From: Caenorhabditis elegans
Lineage: Eukaryota; Nematoda; Chromadorea; Rhabditida; Rhabditidae
NCBI RefSeq assembly: GCF_000002985.6
Contig: NC_003282.8
Coordinates: 3,844,001-3,908,000, forward strand
DNA length: 64,000 bases
Reading direction: 5' to 3'
The position numbers and the translations under genes were made by a program. Under the pieces are notes generated by a model, which saw only the letters and a program-made list of their open reading frames with translations, was not told where the DNA came from and searched no databases. Shown in pieces: positions 34,547-45,262 of the stretch (the stretch's first letter is position 1; each line of letters opens with the position of its first letter).

Positions 34547-37187
34547 TCATCTCAAGAAAAACAAAGAGAGTGCTAGAATGATCAGAGTACACAATGCTGA
34601 AAATTTATATTTTATTTCAGACGAGAAGCCTAGAACCTACCCAGCGACAAGATAAGAATAATCGAAAACCAGTGGTCATCTTGTTTTCTATCTTCATTTC
34701 TGAAAAAAAAATCACAACAAAACTTTCGAAGAACCTGACAAGTGCAACAACTCACGGTCTCTTCTGTTTTGTTTTCAACACCAGGTCGACGGCAATTTCG
34801 ATTTGCGACGGGGACTGATAGCTGATAACGGCAATGATCTTTGGGTTCTCGGCGAGCTCCGCTTCGCTGAGTCGCACTATCAGGTCTTCGCTGTTGGGGT
34901 GTTGGAACTGGATGTGAATTTTTAGGGAAACATACATTATGGAATAAGGCTGGAACCTCAAAACCGCGAAATATGCATGTTTTTCGATACAATCTTGAAT
35001 TTCCATCAAAATTTAAAAATTGAGAATTATAATTTTTCTGATTTTCCTGTCATAAACAATTATTATCAATTCAAAAGTGAGTTGTGCCAGATATTTTTTA
35101 TTTTTGTCAAATCTATTTTTGAAAAACTGAATTTTAAATTTCCTTGATTCTCGGGTCGCTGCGCTCCCCCGAGAAAAAGTTTTCCCTAGTTCCTAGCTTC
35201 GCTCGAGAGACATGAGAAAAACGAGAAACAGAGATGATTGAGTTACAGATTTATGGGCTTTGCGTGTAGTACAGGATAGAACGAGAAAAGCCTTGGGGCT
35301 AAAAGTTGCCAAGAGATTACTGCTAAAATTATCTCATAAGTTTAAAACCTAATTAAAAGGTAAAATTAACCCGATAGTTTCTGCCGAGGAAGTTAGTAGA
35401 TCCGACAACTTCTGTCGAGAAAGTGCGATGTCCGACTGCTTCTTTCGAGGAAAGTGGATGTGCGACGGCCTCCGTCGAGAAAATATAGATTTTGTAGCAG
35501 TTTCTGCAGAGGAAAGTGTGTAATTTAGCGCGGGGTAGAGTATCGTGTGCTTTTTTCCGACAGTTCTACCTACGAAAGCCAGACGTACGACATTTTCTGT
35601 CGTGGGAAGGACGACCTTCTCAGTTTTGGATCGAGGAAAATTTTGTTCGAGTTCTGAACAGATGATAGCTAGTTATCGTCTGTTTTTTCCGCTGAGGAAA
35701 ACGAGAGTTCGGAGTTTTTTGAGATAATGTTCATTCTTCGCAATTATACCATAACTGGTTTTCAAGATAATATCCGATTAGTGTAGCGGGTTCCGGGGAA
35801 ACATGTAAGAAGGTGGACAGTTTTCGTTTTTACTTACGAAACGGAAACAGTGAGCGGAAAGATCAGGAAGAGAAATACGCCTATTTCTTGAGGTATCCAG
35901 CTTCAAGTTTTTAGTTTTCTATTTGTTATCCCCCATCGCCTTTCCCAGAACGAAACAATCGTTTTACAGTGTCTTTTCAGTTAGAAGGATTGTTACCCAT
36001 AGATAATTATTTCTATCGACAGATCTATATCTATATACAGATCAGATATTTTTTTATTTTTGTCAAATCTATTTTTGAAAAACTGAATTTTAAATTTCCT
36101 TGAGTCTATGCCTATAACTAGTGTGAAAAATTAAAATTCCAATTTTGCACCCAAAATTACTTTCTTATTTTAAAAAATCAAACTTAAATTTCTCGCCGAA
36201 AGAATTTTAACAGTCATGGCTTGGTCATGGCAAAATATATAAAAACTCACAATCCTCTTCGGCTGATGCTCACAATCTTTAACGCGCTTCAACTTCTCCA
36301 CAGGCTTCCCATTGTACGTGAAATTCGCATCTACTATATTCCCATCACCAATTTTCCGATCAATTTGCAGTCTGTACAACTGCTCCGGCATTAGGCTCAG
36401 GATATTGTAAGCGTCACGGAGAACCAAGATCGACGCGTTCTCACAGACATCTCGCTCCTCGACATTCGTCACCTCCTTCTCTGGGAGCATCTGGAAATTT
36501 TCAGATTAGCTTAAGCTCCTAGTTTCTATTGTAAGTTCCTCACCTCCGTGGAGTTATAAAGGCATTTTGCTAGTTCCCAACAATCCAACTTCTGACTGTG
36601 CTGCGCGCAATCTTTTGCCTGAAACACCTCTAGTGTCTCAGGAGGGACCTTGAGCTTTTTGGTCAGTGCGATTCTACTCTTTTCTAGGTCATCGGTGATA
36701 CTGCTGATACTGATAGCCTCTGAGAACTTTGCAGTGTCCCGATTCATCAAGAGCTTCTCCAGGTCGCCATTTTCAGTTGCTCCTTTCCGTCGGATCATGA
36801 GTTCCCCTCGACGGTGCTGGATGGATTTCACGGTCTTGCTGGAATTATTAAATGTTTTTTGGCTTTAGGTGTAGTCAGTCAAAGCCACCTACCATTTATC
36901 CCCACTTGTCTCAAACTGCTTACAGACAGCTTTGGGGCAGCAGCACGCCGAGCAACAGCTCCAGTTGCTCCATTCTACAAAAAGTTCCAAGTTTTGAAAG
37001 TTTGTGTCCACTTGGTTCTCAAGTCCCGGAGCTACTGAACTAAGCTCGCTAATTTTTGTGTATTCTGGAAATGAAAACGTTAATTCTGCAAAACATGAGG
37101 TACAGTTTACAACTGGAACTCACTGATCTTTTCCTTTCCATCGCTGAAAGTAATTGTCAATGACAAAATGAAAAGTATAAGAATCAT
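34547..37187 (-). CDS. Single-pass membrane protein with Cys-rich WSNWSCC (TSP1-like) segment
   Basis: Seven exons: 37187-37124, 37064-36893, 36838-36544, 36490-36251, 34907-34756, 34699-34641 and 34596-34547, giving 343 residues. A signal peptide (MILILFILSLTITFS) opens it. VEWSNWSCCSACCCPKAVC at about residues 60-80 resembles the start of a thrombospondin type-1 repeat, but it has many adjacent cysteines. The middle is a soluble ectodomain with paired cysteines (KDCAQHSQKLDCWELAKC; YNST as possible N-glycosylation). The last three exons create a charged stalk and a C-terminal TM helix (WFSIILILSLA, then LIILALSLFFL) ending in Arg. The two tiny last exons are supported because they complete this helix and end just before AATAAA; reading through the donors would stop inside the helix. 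Intron 4 is 1343 bp and carries an insertion-like block. No family name assigned. Confidence 0.72.
35089..36103. repeat. Insertion-like block bounded by 60-bp direct repeats
   Basis: Bases 35089-35148 and 36043-36103 are nearly identical ('tgtcaaatctatttttgaaa' inside both). The 890 bp between them are GC-richer than the host intron and contain successive 'cgac...ttctgtcgagaaag' phrases at about 35400-35640. No coding sequence recognised. It could be a degenerate LTR-like or unclassified repeat, or an insertion through a duplication. Confidence 0.6.
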
Positions 37188-37851
37188 GGAATTTGTACGT
37201 TTTGTTTTAGTTTATAATTGAGAAATAAATGGAACTTAATTATGTAAATTAAAATTATGTAAATTAAAATTTCACGGTTAAAAAAATTTAAAGTTAGATT
37301 GAACTTACACAAAGAAACCACGCAAAATTTTTTTTTTCAATTTTGACGCTACACGCAGTAAAAACCGGAAAAAACAATCATGTCAACGTGTTTTTTGACA
37401 CGTCGCTCATTTGATGAATAACAGTCATTATCAGTTCCTTAACGGTTTGTTATCCGTATTTTTTACTATCTAAAGTAAACTTTCCCGCGGACAAATGAAA
37501 GCAGGTACCGTATTTTCTCTATTAATATTGCACCCAATTGTTAAAACTCAAAAATTATCAAATATTTTTTGGTTCTTTTTTATCGGTTTGTACTTAATGA
37601 TTTGTTGCTATTTTTTAAATGAGCCAAGATAAAACGTTTAAAATATTACTTTTTGATATTTTTAACTAACAGTGAACACTGATTGTGAGGAATTTTTATT
37701 GCTTCAGTAGGCTCGAAACTGTCTGAAAACACTGAATTTCATTAAAAAAAACTGTCTTGAAAAAACTTCTTGAAAACTTCTCAAATGTCTCAAATTTTGG
37801 TACTTCACCTTTAACTATTAGAAAATATATATATTTTCATTGTCTTACAGA

Positions 37852-40613
37852 ATGAACGAGCAAAAACCCTCAAAACGACTGGATCTCCAAGGCATTCGGG
37901 CTCTTGCTATTCTAGTGGTACTTGGCTTTCACTTCTACCCGGAGTTTTTCCCAAATGGGTATCTAGGAGTTGATCAGTGAGCTGATGATGCCTAGAAAAT
38001 CTTTACAATCGTAGTTTATATTTCAGATTTTTCGTGCTCTCCGGATTTCTAATGTGTATGCTGCTGAAGCGAGCTGAGAATCAATCGGCGTGCTCTTTAG
38101 TGACTCTGTTTTATTCGAAACGATTCAAGAGAATCCTTCCACTATATCTACTTATTATCCTTATTTCTATGATTTGTCTCTACAATTTCTTCCCTGACAC
38201 AGCTATTGAGACGAATAAGGAGTCTGCTCTTCACGCGTTGCTTTTTGTGTCAAACAGAGCAAAGTCAGTACAAGAAGACTATTTTCAGATGGTGGGTTAT
38301 CAATTGGTAGATTTCAATTTACCCAATCCTTCAATAATACCGTTGGTACTTTCAACAATGGCTTCATATAAAAATCTGTACTGTTGACAACACAGAAAAA
38401 GCTACAAATCCAATAAAAACTGATTAGGCTAATTCCAGCTCTCTATCGCAGTCGACATCTTTACACATACCTGGTCACTCTCAGTGGAAATTCAATTTTA
38501 TTTTCTGGTTCCTTTCATCTTCCTCCTATCTACAAATATACCAGAGAAGCTGCAATATGGGTACTATGGAGTCATAGGTATTTTTCTAGAACTTCTGAGA
38601 ATAGCTATAAAGAATTATAAACAGGTTTAATTTCCCTGGTGTATTTCTACTCAGTGCCAGGAACTGTGGCGTTTAATAGTGTTTTTGCGAGGATTTGGCA
38701 GTTCATGATTGGTGTGTTGGAATTTCGATATTCCTTTAGAAAATTGCTTTCAGGTATGGTAGTCTATCTTCTTGGAAGTTCAAAACCTACATATCCACAC
38801 TATCGAGTGCTCAGCAACCTGGATGACGAGGAAGAAGACTGCAAGAAACTTCTCATAGACGAGGAGAGTCAGGAATTCTGTCCAAAAGAGAAATTCAGCG
38901 AGATTTTGAAATTTTCTCAACCAGGGGCATATGTTGGTCTTGTTATTTTACTGGTAATAACTGTTTTCCCATTTGCTCTACCGCCAGGGTTTGTGAGGTT
39001 AGTTTATAGGAATTGAAAATTGTTAGACGAAAATTGGGAAATCATAGACAAAAACAAAAAACTCGCGTGTTCTTCCAGACCCTTCGTAACAATGGGCACT
39101 GGGTTCCTCATGCTGCTCTCTGAGGACAACCTGATACTATCAAATAGAATACTAGCCTATATCGGAGACATTTCATATTCCTTATACCTAATTCACTGGC
39201 CAATTTATGCGTATTGGAAGCTAACTTGCAATGGGAATCAGATTTGTTAGCAGTGAAGACGTATCAAACTTTTTAAGAAGAAATTTCAGTACTCGCAGTT
39301 GCGCTGGCTTCTTCTGTAATCCTCGCTGTAATCACATACGAAACTTTTGAAAAATGCTATCTCAAATTATCTTCAACAAATGTTGGGCTCCTAGTGGTTC
39401 TACTATTCATTCTAAACGTGGTAGTAATTCAAAAAGACGACATATCAGATCACAACGACTCAATCGGAAGAAACTTCACCAGTCTTGACAATTTGACAGA
39501 TGACATGACATTTGATGACGCTGAAAAGTTAAACTATCGATGGACAGTCAATGACAACAAAAACCTATTTGCTCCTACGTGTGTATATGAAAGTGTGGGA
39601 ACTCCGCTGGGATGGTGTCGGCACACGGTATGATGTTTTTTCGAAGTTGAACTAGATATGGCTTACTATTAAATTGAGTCTGTTGATTTTCTAGTTTGTA
39701 GTGGTGATTTCTGAAAGTAATTATTTAGGGACTCTCGAAATCCGGAAAATACAAAATGGCCACCATTGGAAATAGCTGGACAGCTAATCACGCAAAAATG
39801 TTCTATCAAGAGTGTGGACGGAAGGCAAAAAGCATAATGCAAGGAGCTGCCTATGGTAAAATGGATACTGTACTTACAAAGTACGTAACTAACTTTAGTT
39901 TTTTGCAGGTTGTGAACCGTTCTACCCCAGCACTCAAAGTGCTACTTGCAAGTCAAATTTTACGGATTTCGAAGAACATATACGGCAGGAGAAGCCGGAT
40001 TATGCGTTTATCTTTACGCGGTATACTGGTTCTTGTTAGGCAAAAACATGAAAAGTATTTTCAGATACATTTCCATCGGCGCTCCATTTGCGAAAAACGT
40101 TTCCAGTTTCGAAAACGATGAAGTTTACCTGACGATGAAGGGTCAAATGCTAAAACTGATCTCCAATATCAAGTACAAACTATACATTTTGGATGCAGTT
40201 CCACGTATTGTTGGCGGCGCAATTTTTAGAATAGCTTCATCTCTGAAAAATGGGACGGATCCAGTGATTCTTGATGTAAGATTGTATCGCTTTGAATTTT
40301 CTGAACGCCGCTCTGTTCTAGTTTTTAGTTTAGCTTGACCCTACAGTAACCCCACCGTAACCTTTTTCAGAAACAATTAGTCGACTTCTCCGAGTACGAG
40401 ATGGCTCGAAAGCGGTACGCGCAACTATTCCAGGACTGTAACGAAAAATGTGTGCGGGTAGATTATGTGCCAGAATTCTACAATAATGCAACCGGAACGT
40501 TTCGGTATTTTGGCGAACGAGGATTTTCGTTCGTGACGGGGCCAATGCACCTATCACCACATGGAATTGAAAAAGTTCGACATGTATGGAGAGATATTTG
40601 TGCCAAGTTATAA
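37852..40613 (+). CDS. Acyltransferase-3/SGNH O-acyltransferase (OAC family), copy A
   Basis: Eleven exons: 37852-37976, 38027-38291, 38439-38577, 38625-38711, 38754-38997, 39079-39245, 39290-39627, 39729-39855, 39909-40020, 40065-40275 and 40371-40613, giving 685 residues. The N-terminal membrane half carries the acyltransferase-3 signature IRALAILVVLGFHFYP, in which R-x10-H includes the presumed catalytic histidine; FFVLSGFLMCMLLKR, THTWSLSVEIQFYFLVPFIF and GDISYSLYLIHWPIYAYWKL are further family blocks. The C-terminal half is an SGNH-hydrolase-like domain: TIGNSWTANH (GNS block) and HLSPHGIE (closing His block). By family knowledge such enzymes move acyl groups across the membrane onto hydroxylated substrates; the substrate here is unknown. 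'ttacag' ends two bases before the ATG. Exon 7 equals two exons of copies B and C. Confidence 0.9.
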
Positions 40614-41668
40614 AATGTATTTTATTTATTTAGTTTGGTTTTTTTGTTCTTTTTTTAAATATAAAAAATAAATGACTGATTTCTTAATTTTCTGTTACTC
40701 GGCATTTTACTCAAACGAAAAAAAAACGCACCATTTGTTTTAGATAGTTTTTTGTTAATCAAAAGGAGTTGGGCAAATTTTGACGCGTTTGGACATTTAT
40801 CTACCCATTACTCGATGCACCATAACTTCCTTTTCAATTATTTTGCGCTATAGGAGAAGTACGAATTTCCGGCAGGCATGAACACAGGTTTACTGGGAGA
40901 AGTGCCATAAAAAAATTTTCACTGAAAAATGTGCAAAATTGTGATGAAAACTAATAACATATCTAAAATTTAGTTTTGAATGGGTTTTTCAGTTGAAATT
41001 TTTCATATTTTACTTTATCGCCAAGTTGTGCCTGTCACGCTTGCAAGTTAGGCTTTTCTGGAAAATTAAACAATTTTGCAAGGTTTTTTCCTATTTCCGC
41101 TTTGACTGATGGCAAATAATAATTTTTACATGAATTCAATTCATTTGCACAGATGCTCCAAGCCAAGAGTTCAAACTAGAGAGCAGGCTCTCTCTCTGGA
41201 AAAATCATCATTTCTAGATTTTTCTGAAATTCTCCACAAACTTATTCACTTTTGGGATTTAATTATAGTTGAATTCAATAATTCGTTTCTACAATTTACC
41301 TGAAAAAAATTATTACAATCTGATTGCCGACTTGTTACATCGAGGAGAAGACAATGTTTGAACAGCGTTTGAACGACAGCCCACGACCTTTTCCTCCGGC
41401 TCATTTTGCGATTTTGCAGAGCCATTTTTCATTTTCAATGTAGTAATTAGTAGTTTTTGAGCTTGATTTTAATCAGCGAAGATTTTTTAGATGTTTCCAA
41501 AAGTCAATTGGAAGTTTTCCACGGTTTGTGGTTTTTTTCGTCCAGCTTCTTGGAAATGCGCACAACTTTCTTCTTTTCCCAATTTTTATTATGGCTTTTA
41601 TATTCCGTTCCTATAAAATAGAAAAAGTAAAAACGAAAAAGTTGTTCCCAAAAAAATGTTCCAGGAAA
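40614..41668. other. Spacer between acyltransferase copies A and B
   Basis: AATAAA at 40667-40672 is the likely poly(A) signal of copy A. A 'gatgcaccata' dispersed-repeat core occurs near 40815. No other gene. Confidence 0.5.
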
Positions 41669-44600
41669 ATGGACCAACAGAAGCAAAAACCTTCCAAAAG
41701 ACTGGATCTCCAAGGCATCCGGGCTCTCGCTATTCTAGTTGTTCTTGGCTTTCACTTCTACCCGGAGTTTTTACCAAATGGGTATCTAGGAGTTGATCAG
41801 TAAGTTCATAATGCATAAAACTAGGGCTCTCAGCCGCGGCGACCTCACGGAAGCCCTACCTTAAACATCTTGAAAAAATCACATTCCAGATTCTTCGTGC
41901 TCTCCGGATTTCTAATGTGTATGCTGCTGAAGCGAGCTGAGAATCAATCGGCGTGCTCTTTAGTGACTCTGTTTTATTCGAAACGATTCAAGAGAATCCT
42001 CCCACTATATCTACTTATTATCCTTATTTCTATGATTTGTCTCTACAATTTCTTCCCTGACACAGCTATTGAGACGAATAAGGAGTCGGCTCTTCACGCG
42101 TTACTTTTTGTGTCAAACAGACCAAAAACTGTGGCAGAGGACTATTTTACAATGGTAGGTGCTGGTAGGGGTGGAGATAGGTCGCAACAGGTCGACCTAT
42201 CGCCACTCCTAGGTGCGGGCAATATCGTTATGGCTGCCTCTGAAAGTATGTGTGCAAGTTGTATTTTAATTGCGCTCTAATGATAAAAAGACATAAGTGC
42301 GTTCTATAACAAGAGACACATGACCTAACTTTTCAAATGTAGAATTTGCTTCGAGAACCTAGTTTTAGTTTTGAGACCCTTATGGAAATCCGAAGTATCA
42401 TCTGAATCACAGCGGATTTTACCGAAACTGACAAGAAATTCAATTTTCTGCTAATTCCAGCTCTCTATCGCAATCGACATCTTCACACATACTTGGTCGC
42501 TCTCAGTGGAAATTCAATTCTACTTTCTGGTTCCTTTCATCTTCCTCCTATCTACCAAATTACCTGGGAAGCAGCAATATGGGTACTATGGAGTTATAGG
42601 TATTTTTGCTAGCTTCTGAGGGTAGTAGTTATAAAGAATTTTAACAGGACTTTCACTGGTGTATTTCTATTCAGTACCTGGAACTGTTGCATTCAATAGT
42701 GTTTTTGCGAGGATTTGGCAGTTCATGATTGGTATGTTGGAATTTTGATATACCTTTAGAAAATTGCTTTCAGGTATGGTAGTCTATCTTCTTGGAACTA
42801 CTAAACCCACATATCCACACTACCAAGTTCTCAGCAACCTGGATGATGAGGAAGAAGACTGCAAGCAACTTCTCAGCGACGAGGAGAGTCAGGAGTGCTG
42901 TTCAAAAGAGAAATTCAGCGAGATTTTGAAATTTTCGCAACCAGTGTCATATTTTGCTCTGGTAATTTTGTTGGCTATTAATGTTTTCCCATTCACCCTG
43001 CCGGCGGGGCTTGTGAGGTTAGTTTTAAGACCTCCGAATTTATCGTACAAACACTTCGTTGTGTTTCCAGACCCCTCGTGACAATGGGCACCGGGTTTCT
43101 GATGCTGCTATCTGAAGACAACTTGGTATTATCAAATAGGATACTAACTTATATCGGAGACATTTCATTCTCCTTATACCTTATTCACTGGCCAATTTAT
43201 GCATATTGGAAGCTCACTTGCAATGGAAGTCACGTCTGTAGGCACTGAAAATATTCGTGAATCTAGAAATTTATTTAGAAAATTTCAGTACTAGCACTTG
43301 CTCTGGCGTCTTCCATAGTTCTTGCTGTAATCACTTATGAGACTTTTGAGAAATGGTACCTCCGGTTAACCTCTACAAGTATTGGAATACTTGTTGTAGC
43401 ACTATTCTTCATAAATGTTGTGGTAATCAATAAGGATGACATATCGGATCAAGTTAACTCATTTGGAAAAGATATTTCAAGTTTGGATAATGTCACAGAT
43501 GACATGACACTTGGTAAGCTGTTCTGGGTAATAAATAAAATCTAAAAACACCAGATGATGTCGAACGCCTAAACTATCGTTGGAGTGTCAATGACAATAA
43601 GAACCTGTTCACTTCCACGTGTGACTATGAGAATAAAAAGAGCGCTCTTGGATGGTGCAGGCACACAGTAAGTGAGAAAAGTGGCCTCAATTAATAGGTT
43701 GTAAAATTTTCCAGGGTCTTCCAAAATCCGGAAAATACCGGTTGGCAACAATTGGTAATAGTTGGACAGCTAATCACGCAAAAATGTTCTACCAAGAATG
43801 CAGTTACAAGGCGAAAAGTATAATGCAGGGGTCTGCTTTTGGTGAGCTTGGCGCTGCAAATGTGCTCTAATGAGAATTGACTTTTAGGCTGTGAACCCCT
43901 TTACCCTAGTGCTCAAAGTAAGATGTGCAAGGCAAATTTCACCGACTTTGAACAAAGAATTCGCAAGGAAAAGCCGGACTTTGCGTTTATTTTCACACGG
44001 TTCGAAATTCGTTTAGTCCTTTTACAATTTCTAATAATTCCAGCTACATGTCAATCGGCGCCCCATTCCCAAAAAACGTATCAAGTTTTGACCAGGACCC
44101 CATCTACCAAACCATGAAGGAGCAAATGTTGAAATTCATTTCGAATATCAAGTACAAACTGTATATACTTGACGCCCTGCCACGTATTAATCGGGGTGTC
44201 ATAAACCAACTAGCCAAGCTGTTCAGAAATCATACGGATCCGGTGGCTATTGATGTAAGTATTTGAATTAAAGCTTTTTTAATTCTACAAAACGTTTTGA
44301 AATCTAAATTATTTGTGAATTTGGAGAACGTGAAATTGAGAAATTTAGAGTTTATCACTGAACTTATCTATTAGGTTATCTCTTAGCACTAAATAAAATG
44401 TCTGATGTTCACACTATCCTACAGTAATATTTCAAACGTTAACTGCAATGTTTCATCTCTACAATATTCCTACAATATATATTTTTAATACACTGTTCCA
44501 CATTTCAGGACATGTTCGTCCGGCCTGCCGAGTATGAAATGGCCCGAAAACGACATGCTCAATTAGTCAAAGACTGCAAGGGAAAATGTATAATGGTGGA

Positions 44601-44751
44601 TTATGTGCCAGAATTCTACAATACGGAAACAGGAACGTTTCGGTATTTTGACGAACGGGGCTTCTCGTATTGGACAACACCTTCCCACTTGTCACCGCAT
44701 GGAATTGAGCATGTCAGACATGTTTGGCGAGATATTTGTGAAAAGTTATAA
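41669..44751 (+). CDS. Acyltransferase-3/SGNH O-acyltransferase (OAC family), copy B
   Basis: Twelve exons: 41669-41799, 41890-42154, 42461-42599, 42648-42731, 42774-43017, 43071-43237, 43289-43513, 43555-43667, 43715-43841, 43888-43999, 44044-44254 and 44509-44751, giving 686 residues with consistent phases. The same blocks as copy A occur in the same order: IRALAILVVLGFHFYP near the N-terminus, the HTWSLSVEIQFYFLVPF and SLYLIHWPIYAYWKL membrane blocks, then TIGNSWTANHAKMFYQEC and HLSPHGIEHVRHVWRDI in the SGNH domain. Exons 1-5 resemble copy A most closely, while exons 7-12 resemble copy C, so this gene looks like a mosaic. A short 'tagggct...aagcccta' hairpin, like the ends of the MITE in copy C, lies in intron 1. 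'gttccag' ends four bases before the ATG. Confidence 0.9.
41822..41857. repeat. Mini-hairpin resembling termini of the TA-flanked MITE
   Basis: 'tagggctctcagccgcggcg' followed by 'acctcacggaagccctac' reproduces the terminal bases (GGGCT.. / ..GGAAGCCC) and TA borders of the element at 45750-46009, with almost all of the interior missing. Confidence 0.4.
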
Positions 44752-45262
44752 TAGTTTTGTGAAATGGAGTGTGAATTGATTGTTAGATTGTTAATGAATT
44801 TTTTAATACCTTTTTAAGATGATAAAATTTCGGAACTTTATTTTTAAAATTCGAGGCATGTATAAGAAAACCCCTTCCGTATAAGATGGAATCACGCTTA
44901 TCTGCTTAACTACACCTATCCACAAAATACCACAAAAAATTTCAGTCTACGAAAAAATGCAGCCAGCCACGGAAGAATAAAATTGTGCCTGCACACCATA
45001 AAGTTTCGGGCTCACCCAACTGAAAAGTGCCCTTCAAAGTATTATAAGTCTTTTCTAGGTAGAAATTTCCCCATTTTGCAACAATAAACCTCTACGTAAA
45101 AATGAATAAAAGATCGCATAACATTTGCTTGCGGAAAATCGTTCGTTTTACTCTTTGATGCCTCCGAAAACTTCTCTTTCTTTTTTGATTTTTCAAAGTT
45201 TTGACATGAACGTTTTGATCTTGAATTCATTTTGACTGTATTTAACTTCTTGTTCCTAGAAA
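44752..45262. other. Spacer between acyltransferase copies B and C
   Basis: AT-rich intergenic sequence of 511 bp with no gene visible. It presumably holds the 3' end of copy B and the promoter of copy C. Confidence 0.5.
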
